A stretch of 64,000 nt of DNA, taken from positions 1 through 64,000 of the forward strand of contig NZ_AGFG01000055.1 of NCBI RefSeq assembly GCF_000226255.1. The letters run 5' to 3'. Origin of the DNA: Desulfovibrio sp. A2 (lineage in GTDB: Bacteria > Desulfobacterota > Desulfovibrionia > Desulfovibrionales > Desulfovibrionaceae). The position numbers and the translations under genes were made by a program. Positions 48,866-57,286 of the stretch are shown here, piece after piece. Position 1 is the first letter of the stretch; every line of letters starts with the position of its first letter. The notes under the pieces were generated by a model. That model saw nothing but the letters and a program-made list of their open reading frames with translations. It was not told where the DNA came from and did no database searches.

Positions 48866-51592
48866 TTACCTCCGGGACGGGGCCTGGGCGGCGCCGTCGG
48901 TCAGCACATACCGGGTGGCGGGACCCTTGCCCACCTTGCGGATGAAACCCTTGCGCACCATGTCCTGCAGGTCGTACTGCGCCGTGCGCACGGGTATCTC
49001 GTTGCCCACGATGTCCTGGTACTGGGTGCGGGTGATGCCGCCGTTGCGGCTGATGAATTCCCATGCGGCGCGCTGGCGCGGGTTCAGCGAGGACAGGGGC
49101 GGCATGGCCTCCGAGCCCGGTCGGGCATTGCGGCCGTTGGCTCCCGGCGCGCCGGAAACGTCCGACCAGTCCGGGCCGCCCGCGCCGGAGGCGGCGGACA
49201 CGATGCGCCCGGTCACCGGGTCGTACACGGTGCCGCCGGGCGCACCATGCGACGCGCCGTCAACCTGGGCAGGAGGAGGCGGGGCCGACGGCCCGTAGCC
49301 CTGGCCGCCCGTGGGCAGGGGCGGCTGACCCATGCCCGGCTGCATGGCGGGGGATGGGGGCAACAGTGCGCCGTGGGACAAGGTGGGGTCCAACTCCGCG
49401 CCAAAGCGCAGATCCTCGGCATACAGGGTGTCGCCTTCGGCGAAGGCCACGGCGCGGGTGATGCAGTTTTTCACCTCGCGCACGTTGCCGGGCCAGTCGT
49501 AGGCCAGCAGTTTTTCCAGCGCCCCGCGCGAAAGGCCCATGGCCGGACGCTTCAGGGTTTGCGCGGCCTGCTTCAGAAAGTAGTCGGCCAGGGCGGGGAT
49601 GTCCTCGCGCCGGTCGCGCAAGGGGGGCGTGTTGATGGTGATCACCGCCAACCGGTAGTACAGGTCTTCGCGGAAGGTGCCCTGCCGCGCGCAGTCCTTC
49701 AGGTCCACGTTGGTGGCCGCGATGATGCGCGCGTCGAAGGGGATTTCGTCATCGCTGCCCAAGGGCCGGATGCGCCGCACGGAAAGGGCGCGCAGCAGCG
49801 CCTGCTGCACCTTGGGCGAGGCGTTGCCTATCTCGTCGAGGTGCAGCGTGCCGCCGTCGGCCGCCACGAACGCGCCCTTGCGTTCGCCCCGCGCCTCGGA
49901 AAAGGCCCCCTTCACGTGCCCGAACAGGGCGTCCAGCAGCAGGTTTTCATCCAGCGCCCCACAGTTGATGGAGATGAACGGCCCGCCCGCGCGGTCACTG
50001 GTCATGTGGATGGCCTCGGCCGCCAGTTCCTTGCCGGTGCCCGTCTCGCCGATGATCAGCACGTCGGCTTCCACGCCGGATGCCTTGCGGATCAGGCCGC
50101 GCAAGCCCCGCACGGCCTCGCTGGTGCCCACGATGCCGGGCATGGTGTCTTGCGGCGAAAGCTGACTCTGCGGCTGCTGTTGCGCGATTTCCGTATCCAG
50201 GCACACCCGCTGCCGTCGCCGGGCGGTCTGGAAGTGCTCCTCGCGCTGGCGCAGGTCTTCGTTGCGCACGCGCAACGCCGCCAGCAGGTCGTTGGTGGTC
50301 TGGCGCAGGGCCTCGGCCTCGGGGTGCACCCGGCCCAGTTCTATGGGGGTCATGTCGCCCGATTCCAGTTTGCCGCTGGCTTCCTCGGCGATGTGGTGCA
50401 GGGGACCGGCGATGCCGCGCCCCAGCATGCCCAGGATGAACGCCGAAACGGCGCTGGCGCACAGCCCGAACACGAACAGCGCGCCATACAGCTTGTACGA
50501 CGCGGCCATGGCCAGGAAGCTGGTGTCCGTATAGGCGATGCCCCCCACCACCACGGTGCTGGCGCCCGGCCCTTCGCTGAAGGTGACCGGCGCATAGCTG
50601 ATGTAGAAGGCCCGGTTCATGGGCGAGGGGTCTTCAAGCATGGTGCCCAGGCGGCTCTGGCCGGCATTGCCGGACTGCACCTCGGTGACCATGCCCCAGT
50701 AGCGTTCCTGCTCCGGATTGGGGCGGAAGGCCGCCTCGAAGCCGGGGCGGCCGAAGTCGCCGCGCATGCCCGAGCGCACCGTGTCGGTGGAAAGTTCCAG
50801 GTTGGGATGTTCCGGCGATTCCGACTGGAACAGGATCCACCCGTGCGCGTCGAAGAAGAAGCTGCGGTGCTTTTCCGTCTCTTCCGGAAAGATGTACAGC
50901 GGCGACCTGCGCGACGCGTACACCGAGAGCACGTTGCGCAAGGCCAGCATGTCCACCGAAAGGGTGAGCAGCCCGGTCTGGTTGCCCGCGGCGTCCAGCA
51001 CGGGGGTGGTCAGCCGCAGCACGTGCATGGACAGCCCCTGCACCGTGCCCGCCGTGGGCACGGAAGGGTAGACCACTTCCGTGGGCGCGGAAATGCGCAC
51101 GAAGCCGGATTTCGGCTCTTGCGCGTTCTGACGGGTCAACGGGCCGAAACGGGTGGCCAGGGCCTGTTCCAGCGGCACCATCCACACGTCGCGGCCGGTG
51201 TTCAGCAGCACCATGCGGTTGTCCGGCGTGGACCCCTGGTAGGCGATCTCGCGGTACAGGGTGCCCATGGTCTCGGCGCGGGTGCGCAGGTGGTGGGCCA
51301 GGGACGCGGCGGAAATGTCGGTGCGGGCGAGGTACAGCAGTTCGCGCCGGGCCTGCTGCAGCACCTGCTCCATCTCGTGGGCCTGCGCCAGCGTGGCCAG
51401 CAGCGAACTGCGCCCCAGCGCGTCGTGCAGGAAGTTCTGGGAAATGCGGTGAGCGATGACCCCGCTGATGACCAGCAGCAGCATGAACGCGGGCAGCGCG
51501 GCGAAGAGCAATCGCTTGGCGATGCTCCATTCCGCGAAGTTGCCTTCCAGCCGAAAGAGGGTGCCGAACAGCGGTGGCCTGTAGTAGCGCAT
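48866..51592 (-). CDS. Membrane-bound AAA+ enhancer-binding-type regulator, atypical
   Basis: A 908-residue one-component regulator. Membrane helices at about 25-48 and 360-382 flank a Cache-like sensor; HAMP follows (about 380-430). The AAA+ domain (about 480-720) has IIGETGTGKELAAEAIHM (Walker A) and GGTLHLDEIGN (Walker B). The sigma-54 contact loop reads KGAFSEARG where GAFTGA is usual. After a Pro/Gly-rich linker, the C-terminus (about 835-900) is a winged helix (LNPRQRAAWEFISRNGGITR, DLQDMVRKGFIRKVG) in place of a Fis-type HTH. ATG 51592 has GGGAG upstream. It diverges from the operon at 52153 and is coupled to the PEP-synthase-like gene. Confidence 0.88.
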   Translation of the reverse strand: MRYYRPPLFGTLFRLEGNFAEWSIAKRLLFAALPAFMLLLVISGVIAHRISQNFLHDALGRSSLLATLAQAHEMEQVLQQARRELLYLARTDISAASLAHHLRTRAETMGTLYREIAYQGSTPDNRMVLLNTGRDVWMVPLEQALATRFGPLTRQNAQEPKSGFVRISAPTEVVYPSVPTAGTVQGLSMHVLRLTTPVLDAAGNQTGLLTLSVDMLALRNVLSVYASRRSPLYIFPEETEKHRSFFFDAHGWILFQSESPEHPNLELSTDTVRSGMRGDFGRPGFEAAFRPNPEQERYWGMVTEVQSGNAGQSRLGTMLEDPSPMNRAFYISYAPVTFSEGPGASTVVVGGIAYTDTSFLAMAASYKLYGALFVFGLCASAVSAFILGMLGRGIAGPLHHIAEEASGKLESGDMTPIELGRVHPEAEALRQTTNDLLAALRVRNEDLRQREEHFQTARRRQRVCLDTEIAQQQPQSQLSPQDTMPGIVGTSEAVRGLRGLIRKASGVEADVLIIGETGTGKELAAEAIHMTSDRAGGPFISINCGALDENLLLDALFGHVKGAFSEARGERKGAFVAADGGTLHLDEIGNASPKVQQALLRALSVRRIRPLGSDDEIPFDARIIAATNVDLKDCARQGTFREDLYYRLAVITINTPPLRDRREDIPALADYFLKQAAQTLKRPAMGLSRGALEKLLAYDWPGNVREVKNCITRAVAFAEGDTLYAEDLRFGAELDPTLSHGALLPPSPAMQPGMGQPPLPTGGQGYGPSAPPPPAQVDGASHGAPGGTVYDPVTGRIVSAASGAGGPDWSDVSGAPGANGRNARPGSEAMPPLSSLNPRQRAAWEFISRNGGITRTQYQDIVGNEIPVRTAQYDLQDMVRKGFIRKVGKGPATRYVLTDGAAQAPSRR

Positions 51593-51885
51593 GCCATCTC
51601 CCTGCGTGGGTGGTGGCGGACGGGTGTCCGGGGTGAAAGGCGGGGTGCTGCGCGGGCGCACCGCAATCGCGTGGCTGCTTCCGCCCGCCTCGGTGGGGGG
51701 GCGAAACCGTGCGGAAATTGCGGTGGCGGGTGCGCCGACGCACGCCGCGCCTCGTTGGTGCGAGTGGGTACGGTATTGCTTATGGGCGCTTCCTCCGTCT
51801 TTCGCAACCTGTCGTCGCCAACGGCGAAGCAGGTGAAAGCGGAAGAACCCCGTTGCGGCATCGCTTGAGAAATTAGGTACAATGT

Positions 51886-51918
51886 TTCGCGCAATCATGC
51901 AAGCGCGACTTGCGCGAA
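51886..51918. promoter_or_regulatory. Operator-like inverted repeat TTCGCGCAA-N15-TTGCGCGAA
   Basis: Perfect 9-bp arms at 51886-51894 and 51910-51918, with a nested GCAAG/CTTGC pair. Its centre lies about 80 bp upstream of the start site predicted from the sigma-54 promoter at 51957. That is a normal enhancer position. The neighbouring regulator is the natural candidate to bind it. Confidence 0.65.
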
Positions 51919-51956
51919 TGCAAATTATTCAAAGCAAACAAGCGTATTAAAATTAA

Positions 51957-51972
51957 TGGCACGCGGGTTGCT
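51957..51972 (+). promoter_or_regulatory. Consensus sigma-54 promoter for the TauE operon
   Basis: TGGCACGCGGGTTGCT matches the -24 (TGGCACG) and -12 (TTGCT) elements exactly, with 10 nt between GG and GC. Transcription would start near 51983, leaving a leader of about 170 nt before the first gene. No gene is seen in the 560-bp region 51593-52152. Confidence 0.82.
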
Positions 51973-52152
51973 ATGTCCTTGTCGCGCGGCGTCTACCGCG
52001 CAACGGACAGGACCAAAACCGCACTCCAAGGGGGGGTGCGGGTGGACGGAAAGGCGGGCTCCATCGCCGGACGGGATCGCGAAAGGCGAGGACGGGCCGG
52101 AGGCGGAAGCCGAAAAGGGCGGCAGGGGCTGCCCGCAACCTGGAGGATGCAC

Positions 52153-52446
52153 ATGAGAAGGATCAAGACGCTGTTCATGTCGCTGCTGACGTTCGTGCTG
52201 GCCATTCCCGGCCTGGCGCTGGCCGCTGGCGGCGGTGGCGCACCCGTGGTCATCGTGGCCGACACCCGCAAGCTGGACGGCATCATGGCGTGGTGGGCAA
52301 ACCTGTACAACGAAAGCCACGTGCAGTTCACCACGCTCACCATCATCCTTATCCCGCTGGTGGGCGTGATCTTCGGCGTACTCGCCGACATCGTGATGAA
52401 CTGGATCGGCATCGACCTGAAGTCCCGCGAACTGGCCGAGCACTAG
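52153..52446 (+). CDS. Small membrane protein, first gene of the TauE operon
   Basis: A 97-residue protein. The N-terminus MRRIKTLFMSLLTFVLAIPG plus LALAAGGGG looks like a signal peptide or first helix. A second membrane helix is TLTIILIPLVGVIFGVLADI, and the end is charged. ATG 52153 is chosen because GGAGG lies 6 nt upstream; ATG 52147 overlaps that site. Not a family I recognise. It lies 28 bp before the TauE/SafE gene and may be an accessory subunit. Confidence 0.8.
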   Translation: MRRIKTLFMSLLTFVLAIPGLALAAGGGGAPVVIVADTRKLDGIMAWWANLYNESHVQFTTLTIILIPLVGVIFGVLADIVMNWIGIDLKSRELAEH

Positions 52447-52474
52447 GCCGCGCCCGCACTAAAGGAGAACAACG

Positions 52475-53527
52475 ATGGAATGGCTCTATATCCTCATGCC
52501 CATCGCGGGCGTTAAGATCTTCTGGCCCGGCCTGATCATTCTCGGCGTGGGCGTCGGCATCATCGGCGGCTTCTTCGGCATGGGCGGCGCGTGGATGGTC
52601 ACCCCCGGCCTGAACATTCTCGGCTTTCCCATGGCGTTCGCCATCGGGACGGACATCGCCCACATGGCGGGCAAGTCGCTCATCTCCACCATGCGCCACG
52701 GCAAGTTCGGCAACGTGGACTACAAGCTGGGTATGATCATGCTGGTGGGCACCGTCGTGGGCTTCGAAGTGGGCGCCCAGATGGTCATGTGGCTTGAGCG
52801 GATAGGCAACGTCGAGAAGGTGGTGCGCTGGATTTACATCGCGCTGCTGGCCGCCATTGCCTGGATGGTCTTCCACGACGTGGCCAAGCGCCGTGAAAAG
52901 GAACGCCAGGCTGCCGCCAAGGGTGAAAAGCTTGAAGCTGGCGCAACCGGCGTCGAGTGGCACAAGACCCTGCACAAGATCAAGATTCCCCCCATGGTGC
53001 ACCTGAAGGAAGCGGGCGTGTACTGCTCCGCGTGGCTGCCCATCTTCGTCAGCTTCGCCACCGGCTGGCTGGCCGGCATCCTGGGTATCGGCGGCGGTCT
53101 CATCCGCATGCCCGCCCTCATCTACCTCATCGGCTGCCCGACCCACGTGGCCGTCGGCACCGACCTCTTTGAAGTCATGATCTCCGGCCTCTACGGCGCC
53201 GCCACCTACACCTACAAGGGCCGCACCGAGCTCGTGGCCGCCATGATCATGCTGGTGGGCGCTTCCGTGGGCGCGCAGGTTGGCGCGGTGGCGACCAAGT
53301 ACATCAAGGGTTACGGCATCCGCATCGCCTTCGGCCTGGCCGTTGTTGGCTGCGCGCTTTCGATCCTGATGAAGCTGGTGCAGCCCTGGCTGCCGCAGTT
53401 GAAGGACGTGCTGGACACCGGCGCCACCGTGCTGGTGCTCGGCCTGGTCTCCTGCATGTCGCTGTACATCTTCATCCGCATGATCCAGGGCGTGAAGATG
53501 GAACTGTCCATGAAGAAGTCCGCCTAG
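52475..53527 (+). CDS. TauE/SafE-family anion exporter
   Basis: A 350-residue membrane permease with about eight helices in two inverted halves. The repeated signature GVGVGIIGGFFGMGGAWMVTP (about 23-43, split motif) and GWLAGILGIGGGLIRMPALI (about 198-217), each followed by a GTD motif (AIGTDIAH and AVGTDLFE), is characteristic. The family moves sulfite, sulfoacetate, sulfonates or related anions. A basic cytoplasmic loop of about 45 residues (RREKERQAAAKGEK) separates the halves. AAAGGAGAAC precedes ATG 52475. In a sulfate reducer, a sulfite or organosulfonate substrate is plausible but unproven. Confidence 0.9.
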   Translation: MEWLYILMPIAGVKIFWPGLIILGVGVGIIGGFFGMGGAWMVTPGLNILGFPMAFAIGTDIAHMAGKSLISTMRHGKFGNVDYKLGMIMLVGTVVGFEVGAQMVMWLERIGNVEKVVRWIYIALLAAIAWMVFHDVAKRREKERQAAAKGEKLEAGATGVEWHKTLHKIKIPPMVHLKEAGVYCSAWLPIFVSFATGWLAGILGIGGGLIRMPALIYLIGCPTHVAVGTDLFEVMISGLYGAATYTYKGRTELVAAMIMLVGASVGAQVGAVATKYIKGYGIRIAFGLAVVGCALSILMKLVQPWLPQLKDVLDTGATVLVLGLVSCMSLYIFIRMIQGVKMELSMKKSA

Positions 53528-53556
53528 CCGCACCGGCGAGTGAGAAGGAGAAACCT

Positions 53557-54162
53557 ATGAGACGTTTTCTGCTGATGCTGCTCGTCGTGGCGCTGCCCCT
53601 CGCCCTCGTGGGCTGCGGTGAATACGGCAAGGTGGACCAGGGCCGGGTGATCGCATACGACAAGAACGCGAAAACCGTCACGCTGATCCAGGACAAGGCC
53701 ATGGAGCCGCTGAACCCGGACTACTCCATCCTGCCCCCGCACACCTACAAGCTGCCCGTGGACCCCGCTGAAATGGGGCCGGAGCCCAAGGCCGGGCAGC
53801 GCATGAAGCTGGACACCAAGGCCAACATCATCCGCATCTTCAACACCAAGACCCAGGCGTTCGAAGACATCGCGTTCAAGATGGTGGATCTGCAGGAGAA
53901 CATCGACCGCAGCCATCCGCTGGTGTACGACAAGGCCACGGAAACCGCGAAGAAGTTCCCCATGGTGGACCGCGACAAGAAGACCGTGACCATCTACTCC
54001 GGTCGCCAGAAGATGCTGTGCACCATCTCGCTGCCTGACGAATACTTCGCCCTGCCCGATTCCACCTGGGACGCCGGCGACGAAGTGCGCGTGTACTACA
54101 AGGCCGAGGGCGTGTCCCTGCGCTTCATGAACATCACCAAGACCGACATCTTCAAGAAGTAG
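53557..54162 (+). CDS. DUF4881-type lipoprotein
   Basis: A 201-residue predicted lipoprotein. The signal MRRFLLMLLVVALPLALVGC ends in a lipobox with Cys20. The mature part (GEYGKVDQGRVIAYDKNAK at its start, KTVTIYSGRQKML later) is a small beta-rich periplasmic domain that I associate with DUF4881 proteins of Desulfovibrio. GAGAAGGAGAAAC lies before ATG 53557. Its place next to the exporter suggests a periplasmic accessory or binding role. Confidence 0.82.
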   Translation: MRRFLLMLLVVALPLALVGCGEYGKVDQGRVIAYDKNAKTVTLIQDKAMEPLNPDYSILPPHTYKLPVDPAEMGPEPKAGQRMKLDTKANIIRIFNTKTQAFEDIAFKMVDLQENIDRSHPLVYDKATETAKKFPMVDRDKKTVTIYSGRQKMLCTISLPDEYFALPDSTWDAGDEVRVYYKAEGVSLRFMNITKTDIFKK

Positions 54163-54300
54163 CCAGACGGCGGCGGGGCCGGCAACGGTCCCGCCGCTTC
54201 CCCCCCTTCCGCCCCGCCATCCCCCCCGCACGGGCAGTGATGATGGCGGGTCGGAACGGGCGGAAGAAGCCCGACGGACATCAAGACAAGGAGCGACACC

Positions 54301-54525
54301 GTGGAAGACCAGATGGACTTCGCAACCACCGTGGCCCACAAGCTGCTGGTGCTGACCATGAACCTGCTGGCCATCGCGGCGGTGTGCGCGGGCATGTACC
54401 GCGCCTCGTTCGCGCCGGACGAATTCACCCCGGTGTTCTTCAAGACCTTCTTCGCGGTGCTCGCGCCCTCGCTGGTGCTTGGCTGGTGCGGCAAGCGCTG
54501 GCTGCGCGCCCGGGGGCAGGCGTGA
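54301..54525 (+). CDS. Small membrane protein with two helices
   Basis: A 74-residue protein from GTG 54301, with AAGGAG 7 nt upstream. Two membrane helices (about KLLVLTMNLLAIAAVCAGMY and FFKTFFAVLAPSLVLGW) are joined by an acidic loop, and the C-terminus is basic. Unrecognised. Its stop overlaps the next start as GTGA. Confidence 0.75.
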   Translation: MEDQMDFATTVAHKLLVLTMNLLAIAAVCAGMYRASFAPDEFTPVFFKTFFAVLAPSLVLGWCGKRWLRARGQA

Positions 54526-55358
54526 CCAGATCGGTGCATCTGGCGCGCCTGCACCGGCGTTCCGGAAAGGTGGCGCTGCTGCTGCTGCTGGTTTGCGCCT
54601 TCAGCCTGGTGGACGGGCTGGTGGGCAGAATGCAGCAGGGCTTCAACAGCACCAGCGCCCTGCCCGGCGGCGAATACCCGGTGAGCGGGCCGCTGCCGCC
54701 GCAGACCGAAACCCTTGAGGACATGGTCATCGAGGGCGGCACCGATGACAGGCAGGTGCGCCTTGTCCCCTACGAAATCTATTCCGGCTACTGGCTGGGC
54801 GGCAAGATGTGGCGCGGGGCCATCAAGGTGGGGGCCAACCCGGCCTCGGGCGAATACGTCATCCGCGTGCACGACAAGTTTGGCGAAAAGCAGAACCCCA
54901 CGCTGATCTTCGTGGTGCAGGTCTGGCCCGACGAGGCCACTATGAAGGCCAACGCGCCGGAACGGCTCACCCGCTGGTTCGGCATAGATCCCTTCGGCCT
55001 GGCCGTACTGGTGCTGCCGTTCGCCCTGCTGGCCGGGTTCGGCAACTTCATGCTGGGCCGGGCCTGGAGCCGGGCGCTGCTGGCCGAACGCAGCGCGGAG
55101 ATCTACAAGCTGCTGCCCGCCCCCGACGGCGGCGGCCAGGACGTCACCTTCGGGCTAGGTGTGCAGCACGGGGCAAGCCCCGGCATGCGCTGCCGCATCC
55201 GCAGGCCGGACGGCGCCCCGGTGGGCGAGGCGCGGGTGGTGGAATGCACCGCGCGCGACTGCGTGGCCCGCGTGCCGCATGAACTGGACGTGCGGCCCGG
55301 CGACGTGGTGACCCTGCCCGAGCTGGCGGAGACGCCCGTGGCGACGCCCGGTGCGTGA
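54522..55358 (+). CDS. Membrane protein of unknown function
   Basis: A 278-residue protein from GTG 54522, overlapping the previous stop. One N-terminal helix (KVALLLLLVCAFSLVDGLV), a periplasmic domain (about 35-165), a second helix (PFGLAVLVLPFALLAGFGNF, about 160-180) and a cytoplasmic C-terminal domain (PGMRCRIRRPDGAPVGEARV, RPGDVVTLPE) that looks like a small beta-barrel. Unrecognised. The topology would allow it to link periplasmic and cytoplasmic parts of the exporter system. Confidence 0.78.
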   Translation: MTRSVHLARLHRRSGKVALLLLLVCAFSLVDGLVGRMQQGFNSTSALPGGEYPVSGPLPPQTETLEDMVIEGGTDDRQVRLVPYEIYSGYWLGGKMWRGAIKVGANPASGEYVIRVHDKFGEKQNPTLIFVVQVWPDEATMKANAPERLTRWFGIDPFGLAVLVLPFALLAGFGNFMLGRAWSRALLAERSAEIYKLLPAPDGGGQDVTFGLGVQHGASPGMRCRIRRPDGAPVGEARVVECTARDCVARVPHELDVRPGDVVTLPELAETPVATPGA

Positions 55359-55426
55359 CGGGTGCGACGGCGCGGCCAGACCGGCCACCGTGGCGGCCAC
55401 GATGGCTGACTGACGAGGAGGGGAGC

Positions 55427-55837
55427 ATGGATTGCCCTGAACTGCTGAAGAGTTGCCGCATCCTGCTGGTGGACGACGAGGACGGCTTTCGCGACGCGCT
55501 GCTGCGCCGCATGCGCAAGCGCGGCGTGAGCATGGACGGCGTGGGCAGCGGCCGCGCGGCGCTGGACTGGCTGGCCCGCCAGGCCGTGGACGTGGTGATC
55601 CTGGACATCCAGCTTGGCGACATGGACGGCCGCGACGTGCTGCGCGAAATCCGCAAGTCCGGCGGCGAAGACCCGGCGGTGATCATCCTGAGCGGGCACG
55701 CCTATACCGACATCGCCCTGGACGCCATGCGCGCCGGGGCCAGCGACTACCTGCTCAAGCCCTGCCCGGTGGAGGAATTGCTGGAGCGCATCGAGACCGC
55801 GTTCGAGCAGGTGCTGGAGCGTCGCGCCGCGCAATAA
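55427..55837 (+). CDS. Single-domain response regulator, last gene of the TauE operon
   Basis: A 136-residue receiver. LLVDDEDGFR, the phospho-acceptor in VVILDIQLGDMDG, ILSGHAY (Ser instead of Thr at the switch position) and LLKPCPVEELLER. GGAGGGGAG precedes ATG 55427. No kinase gene is in the operon, so the phosphate donor must lie elsewhere. A perfect terminator follows at 55963. Confidence 0.9.
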   Translation: MDCPELLKSCRILLVDDEDGFRDALLRRMRKRGVSMDGVGSGRAALDWLARQAVDVVILDIQLGDMDGRDVLREIRKSGGEDPAVIILSGHAYTDIALDAMRAGASDYLLKPCPVEELLERIETAFEQVLERRAAQ

Positions 55838-55962
55838 AGGCAGGGGGCAGAGGGAACAGCCTCAAGGGGCAGGCACATGAATTTCGCCGGGTAACCCCGG
55901 CACGGCGGACAGCCGCCGCACGTGTTCCACGACAGCAGCATACGCCCATCCCCCCCCTCGCG

Positions 55963-56004
55963 GTCCGGGGCGGAACCTTCGCAGCAGACGGTTCCGCCCC
56001 GGAC
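55963..56004 (+). terminator. Terminator of the TauE operon
   Basis: GTCCGGGGCGGAACC at 55963-55977 pairs perfectly with GGTTCCGCCCCGGAC at 55990-56004, followed by TCATTTT. No gene is supported in 55838-56180. Confidence 0.85.
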
Positions 56005-56180
56005 TCATTTTCGGGGGCGGCGTCTGGCCCGGAGTGGGGGTGGGTGGAGAGCAGTGCGGGAGGGGGGCGGGGGGATACGGATACGCGGCGCACCGTCCGT
56101 TCAAGCGCTGCGGGTGGCGAAAATACGGGGGGGCAGGGGGGCAGCCAGCGGGCATGTGGTGCTCGCGGGTCGCGCCGGGG

Positions 56181-57113
56181 TCAGTCGCGCAGAAGCACCC
56201 AGGTCAGCTCGTGCTTGTTGTGGGCCAGGTGCACCAGGCGCGACCCCGGCACCGCCGCGAAGGCGCGGGCCGTGGCGTGGTCCGTTTCCGCCTGGAACTT
56301 CAGGGTGCACACGAAGTTGCGGCACTGGCCCAGCTCCAGCCAGCGGCCCACGGTGGCCAGCAGCCTGTCGGGGTAGCAGATCACGTCCGAGAACAGCCAG
56401 TCCACGGCCCCGGCGTGGCGCGGGTCCAGCCCGAAGGCGCTGCCGGTGCAGAAGCTCACGTTGGGGTGGCGGGCGATGTGCGGGGCGATGTCCGCCTTGT
56501 CCACGCTGAACACCCGCGCGCCCAGTTCCGCCAGCACCCAGGTCCAGCCGCCGGGGCAACTGCCCAGGTCCAGGCACAGCTCGCCGGGGCCGGGCCGCTT
56601 TCCCAGGATGGTGAACAGTTCCCACAGCTTCAGGTAGGCGCGGGTGGGCGGCACGGTGCGGTTTTCCTCGAAGCGGGGCTCGCCGTCGGGGAAGGGGCTG
56701 GAACACCGGGCGGAGGCCAGCACAAGGTCCGGCTCCCACAGGGTCCACGAGCCCAGCGGGGCCGTGGGCGGCGCATCGCCAAAGGCCACGGGCCGGGCGG
56801 CCACCCGGGGCAGCTGCTCCTGGACCAGCGCGGCCCGGCGGTGGTGGCCGGTGGTGTGCAGGTGCCAGTTGCGCTGGATGGCCTTCAGCTTGCGGGCCGC
56901 GTCGCCGATGGAGGCCACGGGGATGGACACGGGCTCCAGCCACACGTTCTGGGCCCAGGCCGCCGGACGGGGTGGCCCTTGCGCGACGACCAGCCGCCCG
57001 TGCACCTCAAGCACCCGCGCGCCGTGCAGGCCTTCGAGTTCATGGACGAGGTCGTCCGTGAACCCGGCGGCGGCGATGTAGATGGTGCGGTCGGCGAGCG
57101 GGGTGGCGGTCAT
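56181..57113 (-). CDS. RlmM/FtsJ-like SAM-dependent rRNA methyltransferase
   Basis: A 310-residue protein. The N-terminal half (about 1-140) resembles a THUMP-like RNA-binding region. The catalytic Rossmann domain begins with CLDLGSCPGGWTWVLAELGA (about 185-204), and DWLFSDVICYP and CTLKFQAETD supply the Asp and Lys of the FtsJ/RlmM-type K-D-K-E tetrad. It probably 2'-O-methylates ribosomal RNA. AGGA lies 5-8 nt before ATG 57113; the frame upstream is Arg/Pro-rich shadow. It stands alone. Confidence 0.85.
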   Translation of the reverse strand: MTATPLADRTIYIAAAGFTDDLVHELEGLHGARVLEVHGRLVVAQGPPRPAAWAQNVWLEPVSIPVASIGDAARKLKAIQRNWHLHTTGHHRRAALVQEQLPRVAARPVAFGDAPPTAPLGSWTLWEPDLVLASARCSSPFPDGEPRFEENRTVPPTRAYLKLWELFTILGKRPGPGELCLDLGSCPGGWTWVLAELGARVFSVDKADIAPHIARHPNVSFCTGSAFGLDPRHAGAVDWLFSDVICYPDRLLATVGRWLELGQCRNFVCTLKFQAETDHATARAFAAVPGSRLVHLAHNKHELTWVLLRD

Positions 57114-57286
57114 GGGTGTCCTGTGGCGTTGTGGGGTATTCGCGCGCGTGTCGGCGTGGGCGTGGCTGTAGCGCGGCGCGGCGCGTCTGGCAAGAAGGCG
57201 CGCCCGCCCGTCGCTTGCGTCCCGCCGGGCATTGCCTGTACAGGTGCGGTATCGTCGCACCTTCGCATCCGGCAACCGGAACCGCC

